Positions 1 to 7,970 of a DNA stretch of 64,000 bases are shown here, piece after piece. The stretch spans positions 248,001 through 312,000 of the forward strand of contig CANMWQ010000003.1 in the NCBI GenBank assembly GCA_947501685.1. The letters run 5' to 3'. The notes under the pieces were generated by a model. That model made no database searches and had not been told where the DNA came from. It saw only the letters and a list, made by a program, of their open reading frames with translations. Position 1 is the first letter of the stretch; the number at the start of each line of letters is the position of its first letter. The position numbers were made by a program, and so were the translations under genes. Source of the stretch: an uncultured Litoreibacter sp. Its GTDB lineage: Bacteria; Pseudomonadota; Alphaproteobacteria; Rhodobacterales; Rhodobacteraceae.

Positions 1-2531
1 AACACGCTGTAATGCTTCTCTTCGAGATGTGGCGCGCCTTCCAGCGTCATGGTGCCGCAAACATGGTCGTTGGCATGGGTGATCTGCTCTTTCGAGAAGC
101 CCAGATGCGTCAGCATGTCGAAGCCCGGATCGTTCAGCTTTTCAGCTGGGATGCCCAGCGTGCCGGTGCAGAACTCTTCGCCCAGAGTCCATTGGTTGAA
201 CACGAAGCGAATGTCGAACGCGCTTGGCAATGCGGCTTCGATCTTGGCCAGCTCGGCCTCGCCGAACCCGTGACCCACTAATGAGGTGTGGTTGATCCCC
301 GGCGCGTTGCCCAGCGTTGCGTGGCCGACAGCGTAGGAGACGATCTCTTCCACCTGGGAGGATGTGTAGCCCAACGTCTCCAGCGCCGCCGGAACGGAAC
401 GGTTGATGATCTTGAAGTAACCGCCCCCCGCCAGCTTCTTGAACTTTACGAGCGCAAAGTCCGGCTCGATGCCTGTCGTGTCGCAATCCATGACCAGCCC
501 GATGGTGCCAGTTGGCGCGATCACGGTGGATTGTGCGTTGCGGTAGCCGTGCTTTTCACCCAGTGCCAGTGCCTCGTCCCAAGCGGCCTTGGCCAGCTTG
601 ACCAAAGACTGATCCGGGCAAGAGGCGTGGTCCAATGGCAGCGGGTTCGTGGCCAGCTTCTCGTAGCCCGTATCTTTGCCATGCGCCGCATTGCGGTGGT
701 TGCGCATCACGCGCAGCATGTGTTTGGCGTTTTTCTTGTAACCCGGGAACGGGCCCAGCTCTTTGGCAATCTCGGCGGAGGTGGCGTAGCTCACGCCCGT
801 CATCAGCGCGGTCAGCGCGCCGCACATGGCGCGGCCTTCGGTGCTGTCATAGCCGTAGCCCATATTCATCAGCAACCCGCCGATATTGGCATAGCCCAGA
901 CCCAGCGTGCGGAAGTCGTAGGAGCGCTGCGCAATCGCTGGCGACGGGAATTGCGCCATCATCACAGAGATTTCCAGCGTAAGCGTCCACAGCCGCGTGG
1001 CGTGCATGTAAAGCTCTGCGTCGAATGTGCCGTCCGTGTAGTAGGTCAGCAGGTTCATCGAGGCGAGGTTACAGGCCGTGTCGTCGAGGAACATGTACTC
1101 GGAACACGGGTTGGAGCCACGGATCTCGCCGTCTTCGGGGCATGTGTGCCAGTCATTGACCGTGTCGTGGTATTGAATGCCGGGATCAGCACAGGCCCAG
1201 GCGGCGTGGCCGACTTTTTCCCACAGGTCGCGGGCTTTGATGGTTTTGGTGGGCGCGCCGTTCGTGCGGGCCAGCAGCTCCCAGTCGCCATCCTCCTCGA
1301 CGGCCTTCAAGAACGCGTCGGTGACGCGGATGGAGTTGTTCGAGTTTTGGCCAGAGACCGAGTTATAGGCCTCCGAGTCCCAATCCGTGTCATAGGTCGG
1401 AAATTCGATGGATGTGTAGCCTTGCTTGGCATAGTCCAGCACGCGCTTGACGTAGGTTTCGGGGATCGCGACCTTTTTGGCCTCACGAATGGCGCCCTTC
1501 AGCGTCTCGTTGGCTTTGGGATCAACCGCGTCTTCCAGCTTGCCGTCCCAGGCTTTGATCGCCTTGAAAATCTCGTTGAGCTTTTGCTCGTGCATCTTGG
1601 AGCCCGCAACGATGGAGGCCACTTTTTGCTCTTCGAGCACCTTCCAGTCGATGAACTCTTCGATATCGGGGTGGTCGGCATCTACGATCACCATCTTCGC
1701 CGCGCGCCGTGTCGTGCCGCCCGATTTGATGGCACCTGCTGCGCGGTCACCGATCTTCAGAAAGCCCATCAGGCCAGAGGATTTGCCGCCACCAGAGAGT
1801 GGCTCGCTGGCCGCCCGCAGGGAAGAGAAATTGGTGCCCGTGCCGGAGCCGTATTTGAACAGACGCGCCTCGCGGACCCAGAGATCCATGATGCCGCCGT
1901 CATTTACCAGATCATCGGAGACGGACTGGATGAAGCAGGCATGCGGCTGCGGGTGCTCATAGGAAGACGTCGACTTGGTCAGAACGCCAGTCTCGTGATC
2001 GACATAGTGGTGGCCTTGGGCCGGGCCGTCGATGCCGTAGGCCCAGTGCAGGCCTGTGTTGAACCATTGCGGCGAGTTCGGAGCGGCCATCTGTTTGGCC
2101 AGCATCACGCGCATCTCGTCGTAATAGGCTTGTGCGTCGGCCTCGGTGGAGAAATAGCCACCTTTCCAGCCCCAGTAACACCATGCGCCTGCCAGACGGT
2201 CAAACACCTGTTTGGCCGAGGTTTCACCGCCAACACGTTGATCTTCCGGCAATTTCTTCAACGCGGCTTCATCTGGTACAGAGCGTTGGATGAAAGCGGG
2301 TACGCCCTTCTCTTTGACCTTCTTCAGCCGCGCAGGAACGCCAGCTTTGCGGAAATACTTCTGTGCGATGACGTCGGAGGCCACTTGGCTCCATGTGGAG
2401 GGGATCTCTACTTCGTCGAGTTTGAATACGATGGTGCCATCAGGGTTTCTGATCTCAGACGTGGTCGTGCTGAATTCCAATGCCGCATAAGCATCCTTGC
2501 CTGCTTGCGTCAGTTTACGGTCAATTTTCAT
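1..2531 (-). CDS. nrdJ: Adenosylcobalamin-dependent (class II) ribonucleoside-diphosphate reductase, 3' end missing
   Basis: Reduces ribonucleotides to deoxyribonucleotides with a B12-derived radical, so it works with or without oxygen. I read 843 residues before the window edge; relatives are about 1,200 residues, so the C-terminal third lies outside. It starts MKIDRKLTQAGKDAY. Recognisable blocks are the glycine-rich phosphate loop GSGTGTNFSSLRAASEPLSG, the NPCSEYMFLDDTACNLASMN segment typical of class II enzymes, and the nucleotide-binding APTGTIGLVMDCDTTGIEP stretch. The gene stands alone and is preceded by an NrdR box. No class I or III reductase is visible here. The plus strand of this gene carries a long open frame that I treat as an antisense artefact. 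Confidence 0.97.
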   Translation of the reverse strand, partial: MKIDRKLTQAGKDAYAALEFSTTTSEIRNPDGTIVFKLDEVEIPSTWSQVASDVIAQKYFRKAGVPARLKKVKEKGVPAFIQRSVPDEAALKKLPEDQRVGGETSAKQVFDRLAGAWCYWGWKGGYFSTEADAQAYYDEMRVMLAKQMAAPNSPQWFNTGLHWAYGIDGPAQGHHYVDHETGVLTKSTSSYEHPQPHACFIQSVSDDLVNDGGIMDLWVREARLFKYGSGTGTNFSSLRAASEPLSGGGKSSGLMGFLKIGDRAAGAIKSGGTTRRAAKMVIVDADHPDIEEFIDWKVLEEQKVASIVAGSKMHEQKLNEIFKAIKAWDGKLEDAVDPKANETLKGAIREAKKVAIPETYVKRVLDYAKQGYTSIEFPTYDTDWDSEAYNSVSGQNSNNSIRVTDAFLKAVEEDGDWELLARTNGAPTKTIKARDLWEKVGHAAWACADPGIQYHDTVNDWHTCPEDGEIRGSNPCSEYMFLDDTACNLASMNLLTYYTDGTFDAELYMHATRLWTLTLEISVMMAQFPSPAIAQRSYDFRTLGLGYANIGGLLMNMGYGYDSTEGRAMCGALTALMTGVSYATSAEIAKELGPFPGYKKNAKHMLRVMRNHRNAAHGKDTGYEKLATNPLPLDHASCPDQSLVKLAKAAWDEALALGEKHGYRNAQSTVIAPTGTIGLVMDCDTTGIEPDFALVKFKKLAGGGYFKIINRSVPAALETLGYTSSQVEEIVSYAVGHATLGNAPGINHTSLVGHGFGEAELAKIEAALPSAFDIRFVFNQWTLGEEFCTGTLGIPAEKLNDPGFDMLTHLGFSKEQITHANDHVCGTMTLEGAPHLEEKHYSV

Positions 2532-2714
2532 TGCGTATCAATCCTACCTGCGTGGCTCGCGCCTCAGTCTTCAATTATGGCCTGCCTCACGCGGGCCTCG
2601 CGGTCTTTCAGGGAGAGGGACACCGTCAGCCCGCATCGGTTGATACGAACATGGCACCTGTAACGGTGCTCATCTCTTTCGGCTTGTCGTCCCCTGCCGC
2701 GCCATCCTGTAGGT

Positions 2715-2730
2715 ACACTACATATGGTGG
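2715..2730 (-). promoter_or_regulatory. NrdR box upstream of nrdJ
   Basis: The 16-mer ACACTACATATGGTGG matches the NrdR consensus ACACWATATATWGTGT at 13 of 16 positions. NrdR boxes usually occur in pairs about 31-32 bp apart. Exactly 32 bp further upstream (2747-2762) is a weak second copy in which only the left half (CACAA) is recognisable. The site is about 185 bp from the nrdJ start codon, so a long leader is implied. The family link is established knowledge; binding here is inferred from the match and position. Confidence 0.65.
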
Positions 2731-2762
2731 CTCTCTCTGTCGGCCCGCACAACCTGAGGGAA

Positions 2763-3219
2763 TAGGCACCCTCGCGTCAACGCAATTTTTACTATGAGAA
2801 CGTGGTTTTTGAGGTTGACCCCGAAATACTCAATGCGGGCCTGAAACGCGTTATCTCTTGCGACCTTCGAAGCTTCGCAGAAAAACTATTGGTTTCAGCG
2901 GGAGTTATCCGCTGGTCCTGCAAATCAGCATCAACTTTTGCACAGATTCGCGCACAGAATTATCCCGCCTATTGTGGCGGAAAAAAAATCTTATACCAGA
3001 TATGGGGATGTTACATTTTCGTTACCATTTTTCAGGCGAAACCAACCTGGCCACGAAAGTCGAACTGATCTGTTTAGATAATTTGATGCGTTCACGACAA
3101 ATGAGGGGTGCCGGAAAGGAATCAACGAAGGCCGGGCGATCCGCAGCTGTTCACAGATGAATAGGGAGACCCCGAATGAGGCCCCGGTCCATCTGTCATC
3201 TAGGGAGAAAGTTACCGGA
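2763..3219. other. Gene-free stretch between the nrdJ promoter and tRNA-Pro
   Basis: About 450 bp without a convincing gene. A plus-strand frame of 88 codons (2802-3068) has an unremarkable composition, no ribosome binding site and no recognisable motif. A short dyad, CCGCC-N6-GGCGG, at about 2966-2985 is followed by a run of A rather than T on the plus strand, so it is not a plus-strand terminator. I see no riboswitch or other recognisable element. Confidence 0.5.
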
Positions 3220-3296
3220 TGGTCGGGGCGAGAAGATTCGAACTTCCGACCCCCTGTACCCAAAACAGGTGCGCTACCAGGCTGCGCCACGCCCCG
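3220..3296 (-). tRNA. tRNA-Pro (anticodon TGG)
   Basis: The minus strand folds into a standard cloverleaf of 77 nt including the encoded CCA. The acceptor stem is CGGGGCG/CGCCCCG, the anticodon stem is CCTGT/ACAGG, the loop TTTGGGT carries TGG, and the T-arm contains GTTCGAATC. The final CCA is genomically encoded at 3220-3222. Confidence 0.97.
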
Positions 3297-3379
3297 TCCA
3301 TCCGTGAGGGCGTACCTACCCCCATCTGTCAGGTTTGAAAAGCCTAAATTCGCGTTGAAGGCGTCGGGGATACGATTAG

Positions 3380-3396
3380 TTTCGGGCAGCCCGAAA
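3380..3396 (-). terminator. Hairpin just after the DUF192 gene
   Basis: TTTCGGG-CAG-CCCGAAA is a perfect 7-bp stem with a 3-nt loop, two bases beyond the stop codon of the DUF192 gene. There is no U-run after it on the minus strand, so it could be a 3'-end stabiliser or processing site rather than a classical intrinsic terminator. Confidence 0.4.
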
Positions 3397-3398
3397 GA

Positions 3399-3887
3399 TC
3401 ACTCGGCGCAGGCCCATGCCGCCGCATTTTGTGGCAGATTTGGATGGCGCAATTGCGTGCCCACGGTGATGCCCAGCTGCCGGGACATGCCGCCATTTAT
3501 CTCGAGGACCGCCAGAAGCGGCGCGTCACCGCCCGAGATCGCGGTTTCGTCCAGAGGCACGGCATTTTCGTGGATATGCACCACCGTCCCGGTCTCATCG
3601 AGAAAGAGAAGGTCCAGCGGGATCAAAGTGTTGCGCATCCAGAAGGACAATGGCTCGGGGGTTTGGTAGACGAAAAGCATCCCTGCGGTGCTTGGCATGC
3701 TTTCGCGAAACATCAGGCCTTGCGCGCGCTCTGCGGGGTCATCAGCGATCTCAACGGCAAAGCGCATCTGTCCCCAATCTCCGCGCAGATCGGCGTGGCT
3801 GGGGGTACACATAGCGAAGGCGCCGACCGGAGCCGACGCCGCCATCAAACCTGCCACAACAAGCGATTTAGTCAGATTGAATTGCAT
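3399..3887 (-). CDS. DUF192 family exported protein
   Basis: Small exported protein of unknown biochemical function (162 residues). Residues 1-25 form a signal peptide ([20 protein letters not shown] followed by an AFA cleavage region). The rest is the DUF192 fold with its typical phrases [43 protein letters not shown] and a C-terminal VLEINGG. I chose the ATG at 3887; an in-frame ATG at 3899 is an alternative four codons earlier. Both starts lie inside the last codons of the upstream cold-shock gene, so the two genes are probably translationally coupled. DUF192 genes often follow a cold-shock gene in this order (from memory). Confidence 0.9.
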   Translation of the reverse strand: MQFNLTKSLVVAGLMAASAPVGAFAMCTPSHADLRGDWGQMRFAVEIADDPAERAQGLMFRESMPSTAGMLFVYQTPEPLSFWMRNTLIPLDLLFLDETGTVVHIHENAVPLDETAISGGDAPLLAVLEINGGMSRQLGITVGTQLRHPNLPQNAAAWACAE

Positions 3888-4440
3888 AATCCCAAGCATG
3901 GACTTCGGCCGCCATCTGGCCGCGCTCACCTTCCACGATCCGCAAACATACGGCCTCGCCAGCCTCGAGATCGGCCAGCCCACATTTGCGCAGCACTTCG
4001 ATGTGCAGAAAAATGTCCGCCGTGTCGGCGTAGGCGTTGGCAAAGCCGAACCCCTTGGCCTTGTCGAACCATTTGACACGCGCCGGGGTCAGTTCAATCT
4101 CGTCGAGGTTTTCCGCCAAGGCCTCGAAGCCATGGTCCGCCTCGTCTGTTTCGGGTGGTGTTACGGAGACAACTTCCACGGCCTGCAAACCGCGTTCCGT
4201 GCGCTGCACGCGCAACTCAACTGTGGAGGCATCCGCAATGGACCCCTGCCCGAAGTTTCGCAACACATTGGCATGCAGCAAGATATCGGGTCCCCCCGTA
4301 TCAGCCACAACGAAGCCGAACCCCTTTGCGGCGTCGAACCATTTGACATGGCCTGACACAAGCAAGTCTTCACTCGCTGCTTCATCTGTTTCTGTCATCG
4401 AAGATGCGCCGAAATTTTCAACGCCCCCAAGCCTGCCCAT
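3868..4440 (-). CDS. Protein with two cold-shock domains
   Basis: Nucleic-acid-binding protein of 190 residues carrying two cold-shock domains in tandem. The first has VSGHVKWFDAAKGFGFVVAD and DILLHANVLRNFG; the second has ARVKWFDKAKGFGFANAYAD and DIFLHIEVLRKCG. Each holds the RNP1-like KGFGF core, though the second lacks the usual second aromatic RNP2 pattern (FLHIEVL instead of FVHFSAI). The two domains are joined by an acidic linker (PPETDEADHGFEALAENLDE). The start at 4440 has GAGG seven bases upstream; the ATG at residue 15 is an alternative. Likely role is RNA chaperoning, but no target can be read from the sequence. Confidence 0.92.
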   Translation of the reverse strand: MGRLGGVENFGASSMTETDEAASEDLLVSGHVKWFDAAKGFGFVVADTGGPDILLHANVLRNFGQGSIADASTVELRVQRTERGLQAVEVVSVTPPETDEADHGFEALAENLDEIELTPARVKWFDKAKGFGFANAYADTADIFLHIEVLRKCGLADLEAGEAVCLRIVEGERGQMAAEVHAWDYAIQSD

Positions 4441-4530
4441 GAGGTACCCTCGTTATTTTTTGTTTTACGCCGAAGAGCGTCCCACGGATTGCATTACTAA
4501 GATAGGTACGTCTTTCCTAACTCACGAACA

Positions 4531-4558
4531 CCCGGATTGTCCTCTTTCCGGGCTTTTT
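4531..4558 (+). terminator. Hairpin with T-run between pdxH and the cold-shock gene
   Basis: CCCGGA-N10-TCCGGG followed by CTTTTT on the plus strand. No plus-strand gene ends here, so it is either a weak bidirectional element after pdxH or an antisense terminator. It sits upstream of the cold-shock gene. Confidence 0.3.
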
Positions 4559-4561
4559 GGC

Positions 4562-5167
4562 TTAAGGATTAAGCCGGTCGATGGACCAAGTATCTTGTGG
4601 AGTTTTGCGGCTCCACCGGAACCTGTCATGCAAACGGAACGCTCCATCTGCCCAAAACTCTATTTCCACAGGGGTCACCCTGTATCCGCCCCAAAAGGGG
4701 GGTCGTGGCGGATTGGTCCCCTTTTCCGCCGTGACCGTCGCAACTTTTGCCATCAGCGAAGCCCGTGAGGACAAGACCTTTGACTGTTCAGACGCCCAAG
4801 CTCCAAGACGGCTTTTGAGCGACCTCGAATTATAATAAGCGTCCGCTTGTGGGCCGTCTTCCTTGGTCACAAGCCCCCGCACACGGATTTGGCGACGGAG
4901 CGATTTCCAGTGAAACACGAAAGCGGCTTTCCCCGCTGCGTTCAACTCTTGTGCCTTAACGCCCTCATAATTCGTATAAAACACAAAAGACCCCTTCTCG
5001 ATATCTTTGAGAAGTACCATCCGCACATTCGGCAAACCTTCGCCGTCAACTGTTGCAAGAGCGACAGCATTTGGGTCATTTGGCTCGGATTGTTCAGCAT
5101 CCGTCAACCATGAGCGCGCGATTTCGAACGGATCTTCGCCCGCAAATATGCCATCCCGTTCCGCCAT
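4562..5167 (-). CDS. pdxH: Pyridoxamine 5'-phosphate oxidase
   Basis: FMN enzyme that oxidises pyridoxamine or pyridoxine 5'-phosphate to pyridoxal 5'-phosphate. The 201-residue protein starts [14 protein letters not shown] at 5167, preceded by GGGGAAAG. Family signatures are [55 protein letters not shown] (FMN and phosphate contacts), the [17 protein letters not shown] block and the C-terminal DRFRWSR. Length and motifs match the family over the whole gene. It is divergent from fabI, with a 177-bp shared upstream region. Confidence 0.95.
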   Translation of the reverse strand: MAERDGIFAGEDPFEIARSWLTDAEQSEPNDPNAVALATVDGEGLPNVRMVLLKDIEKGSFVFYTNYEGVKAQELNAAGKAAFVFHWKSLRRQIRVRGLVTKEDGPQADAYYNSRSLKSRLGAWASEQSKVLSSRASLMAKVATVTAEKGTNPPRPPFWGGYRVTPVEIEFWADGAFRLHDRFRWSRKTPQDTWSIDRLNP

Positions 5168-5344
5168 AGCGTCTTTCCCCTGATTAAACTCGTTACCCCA
5201 GAGATGTCTCCGCGTTCGCACTAGTCAAAGGAAAAAGAGCGGGCAACTGTTACGCCGCGTTGTTTCTGCTGCGCGGCGGCGCTTGAAGCCGTTTGTCCTT
5301 TCGCCTACACCTTTGGGAAATTCCAACATGGGTGAGGACCTTTG

Positions 5345-6151
5345 ATGTCGAACGGATTGATGGCAGGCAAACGCGGCCTGATTATGGGGGTCGCCAATGA
5401 CAAATCCATCGCCTGGGGCATTGCCAAGGCATGCGCCGATGCGGGTGCCGAGATCGCCTTCTCCTATCAGGGCGACGCGCTTTTAAAACGGGTCCAACCG
5501 CTGGCCGATAGCATTGGCTCCACACATGTGCTGCCCTGTGATGTAGGGGATGGGACCTCGATTGATGCGTTGTTTGACACGTTGAAAGAGGCTTGGGGCA
5601 GCATCGACTTTGTTGTGCATGCCATTGGCTTTTCCGACAAAAACGAGCTTCGGGGCCGCTATGTCGACACCTCGCCGGAAAACTTCCGGATGTCGATGGA
5701 TATCTCCGTCTATTCCTTCACCGCCGTGGCCCAGCGTGCCGAGAAGCTCATGCGTGATGGCGGCTCTTTGCTGACCCTGACTTACTACGGGGCCGAGAAG
5801 GTGATGCCACATTATAATGTGATGGGTGTCGCCAAGGCCGCGCTTGAGGCTTCCGTGCAATATCTGGCAGAGGATCTGGGCAAGGACAAGATCCGAGTCA
5901 ACGCCATCTCGGCGGGGACGATCAAGACGCTGGCCGCCTCTGGCATCGGCGATTTTCGCTACATTATGAAATGGAACGAGTATAACAGCCCGCTGCGCCG
6001 CACCGTGACACAAGAGGAGGTGGGCAATTCCGCGCTTTACCTGCTGTCCGACCTCAGCTCCGCCGTGACCGGCGAGGTGCTGCATGTCGATGCGGGCTAC
6101 CATGTCGTTGGCATGAAGGCGGTTGACGCCCCCGATATCGAGAAATCCTGA
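5345..6151 (+). CDS. fabI: Enoyl-[acyl-carrier-protein] reductase (NADH)
   Basis: Final reduction step of each fatty-acid elongation cycle. A 268-residue short-chain dehydrogenase with the FabI N-terminus [20 protein letters not shown], a cofactor pocket ending [13 protein letters not shown], and the catalytic Tyr-X6-Lys in YNVMGVAK, preceded by the [12 protein letters not shown] segment typical of FabI. The ATG at 5345 has GAGG eight bases upstream; the TTG directly before it is less likely. The first of three co-directional genes with gpt and an aminotransferase. Confidence 0.96.
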   Translation: MSNGLMAGKRGLIMGVANDKSIAWGIAKACADAGAEIAFSYQGDALLKRVQPLADSIGSTHVLPCDVGDGTSIDALFDTLKEAWGSIDFVVHAIGFSDKNELRGRYVDTSPENFRMSMDISVYSFTAVAQRAEKLMRDGGSLLTLTYYGAEKVMPHYNVMGVAKAALEASVQYLAEDLGKDKIRVNAISAGTIKTLAASGIGDFRYIMKWNEYNSPLRRTVTQEEVGNSALYLLSDLSSAVTGEVLHVDAGYHVVGMKAVDAPDIEKS

Positions 6152-6165
6152 GAAAGACGCCCGCA

Positions 6166-6675
6166 ATGAACGATAGCAGCCGCCTGCCCCATGAAAAAGG
6201 CTTCCACATCAGCTGGGACCAGATCCACCGCGACAGCCGCGCGCTGGCCTGGCGGCTGGACGGGCATGGGCCGGATGCCGGTGCGTGGCGTGCAGTTGTG
6301 GCCATCACCCGTGGCGGCATGGCGCCAGCAATGATCGCGGCGCGCGAGCTGGATATTCGCACGGTGGACACGATCTCCATCAAATCCTACGACCATCAGG
6401 CGCAATCCGAGGCGAAGGTCTTGAAGCACCCTGACGCGGAAATGATGGGCGACGGCACGGGCATCTTGATCATTGATGACCTCGTCGACAGCGGCAAAAC
6501 CCTTGAAGTGGTGCGCGCGCTCTATCCCAAGGCGCATTTCGCGACGGTCTACGCCAAACCGAAAGGCCGCCCGCAGGTTGACACGTTCATCACCGAAGTG
6601 AGCCAGGACACATGGATCTTCTTCCCGTGGGATATGGCGATGCAATACGTCAAACCCTATCGTGGCACCGATTGA
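6166..6675 (+). CDS. gpt: Xanthine-guanine phosphoribosyltransferase
   Basis: Purine salvage enzyme converting xanthine or guanine plus PRPP to the nucleotide. The 169-residue protein contains [22 protein letters not shown] near residue 45 and the PRPP-binding motif [13 protein letters not shown] near residue 103. The C-terminal [15 protein letters not shown] is characteristic of alphaproteobacterial Gpt. It lies 14 bp after fabI and is probably co-transcribed. The window also holds the related hpt gene at 57.7 kb, so both salvage routes are present. Confidence 0.95.
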   Translation: MNDSSRLPHEKGFHISWDQIHRDSRALAWRLDGHGPDAGAWRAVVAITRGGMAPAMIAARELDIRTVDTISIKSYDHQAQSEAKVLKHPDAEMMGDGTGILIIDDLVDSGKTLEVVRALYPKAHFATVYAKPKGRPQVDTFITEVSQDTWIFFPWDMAMQYVKPYRGTD

Positions 6676-6712
6676 AACGTCGGTTTTTGAGTATTTTTGA
6701 AGCAGTGATGGT

Positions 6713-7894
6713 ATGACGCTCCTTAATCCGAATATGGCCGCGACCTTCCCTCCCCCCGTGATGGAGGCGAGACGCTGGCTTGACGGGGTCAGCTTCCCGC
6801 CGGACCGCCCCTTGATCAATGTCAGCCAAGCCGCTCCCGTGGACCCGCCGCCCGTGGCGCTGCGCGAAGCGATGGCGCGGTTTGTGCTGGAGGATGACAG
6901 CGCGCATCTTTACGGCCCTGTGCTCGGACTGCCGGAGCTGCGCGCAAAAGTGGCCGCCGTCTGGAGTGCGGAATATGGCGGCGCGGTTTTGCCGGACAAT
7001 GTGGCGATCACCTCGGGCTGCAATCAGGCTTTTGCCGCGACGATCTCCGTTCTGGCGGCGGAGGGGGACGAGGTCATCTTGCCGACCCCTTGGTATTTCA
7101 ACCACAAGATGTGGCTTGATATGGGCGGCATCCGCGCGGTGCCCATGCCAACCGGGCCGGGACTGATCCCGCGCATGGAAGACGCCGCCGCGTTGATCAC
7201 ATCAAAGACGCGCGCCATCGCATTGGTCTCGCCCAATAATCCCGGCGGTGTTGAATATCCGGCGGAGACTCTTGCGGGCTTTCGGGACCTGTGTCGTGAC
7301 CGCGGTATCATGTTGATCGTTGACGAGACCTACCGCGATTTCGACAGCCGCAGTGGCGCGGGTCATGCGTTGTTTGAGGATCCCGATTGGGGCGACGTGT
7401 TGATCCAGCTTTACTCCTTTTCCAAAGCCTACCGCCTGACCGGCCACCGAGTTGGCGCGATGGTGGCGCGGCCTGATCTTCTGGCGCAAGCCGAGAAGTT
7501 CCTTGATACGGTGGCCATCTGCCCCAACCAGCTTGGCCAGCGCGCGGCGCTTTGGGGGATGGAGCATCTGGGCGATTGGCTGGCGGAGCAACGGCTGGAA
7601 ATTCTGGACCGCTCCAAAGCGATCACCGACGGGTTTGGCGTGCTGCGCGACAAAGGCTGGCAGCTGGAGGGCTGCGGCGCTTATTTCGCGTGGATGCGGC
7701 ACCCGTTTGAGGAGGCGTCGGATAAGCTCGCACAACGCATGGTGCGCGAGATCGGCGTTTTGTGCCTGCCCGGCACCATGTTCGTGCCCGAAGGAGACGC
7801 CAGCGGCGCGCAGGCACTCAGGATCGCTTTTGCCAATATTGACCGGCGCGGGATCGAGCAGCTTTACATGCGTCTTTCGACCCTGACAGCGTAG
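6713..7894 (+). CDS. Pyridoxal-phosphate aminotransferase, class I/II
   Basis: Fold-type I aminotransferase of 393 residues. Visible are the cofactor loop ITSGCNQAFAATISVLAAEGDEV, the substrate/cofactor block LVSPNNPGG, the aspartate motif IVDETYRDF and the PLP lysine in YSFSKAYRLTGHRVG, followed by the phosphate-binding Arg. The C-terminal RIAFANIDRRGIEQL carries the substrate carboxylate arginine. The substrate cannot be read from sequence: aspartate, aromatic or branched-chain specificity are all possible. It follows gpt by 37 bp. Confidence 0.93.
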   Translation: MTLLNPNMAATFPPPVMEARRWLDGVSFPPDRPLINVSQAAPVDPPPVALREAMARFVLEDDSAHLYGPVLGLPELRAKVAAVWSAEYGGAVLPDNVAITSGCNQAFAATISVLAAEGDEVILPTPWYFNHKMWLDMGGIRAVPMPTGPGLIPRMEDAAALITSKTRAIALVSPNNPGGVEYPAETLAGFRDLCRDRGIMLIVDETYRDFDSRSGAGHALFEDPDWGDVLIQLYSFSKAYRLTGHRVGAMVARPDLLAQAEKFLDTVAICPNQLGQRAALWGMEHLGDWLAEQRLEILDRSKAITDGFGVLRDKGWQLEGCGAYFAWMRHPFEEASDKLAQRMVREIGVLCLPGTMFVPEGDASGAQALRIAFANIDRRGIEQLYMRLSTLTA

Positions 7895-7970
7895 CGCCAC
7901 AACCCACGCTTGCCCCCTTCCGCACAACGGTTTACCAACGCAAAAACCTCCTCGATAAGGCGTCCACATC

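Noticed and set aside
288-2663. Open frame of 791 codons on the plus strand across nrdJ
   Set aside because: It is antisense to a complete class II reductase frame on the other strand. The composition (Arg/Val/Gly/His rich) and lack of motifs mark it as a shadow of GC-rich codon use.
2532-2800. Cobalamin riboswitch in front of nrdJ
   Set aside because: I looked for the B12 box and the associated stem pattern and found none. The leader has the NrdR-type site instead.
3220-3296. tRNA-Pro as a phage or GTA attachment site
   Set aside because: No integrase, no repeated 3' tRNA end and no phage genes nearby.
3157-3669. 170-codon plus-strand frame across tRNA-Pro and DUF192
   Set aside because: It overlaps a tRNA and a well-supported opposite-strand gene.
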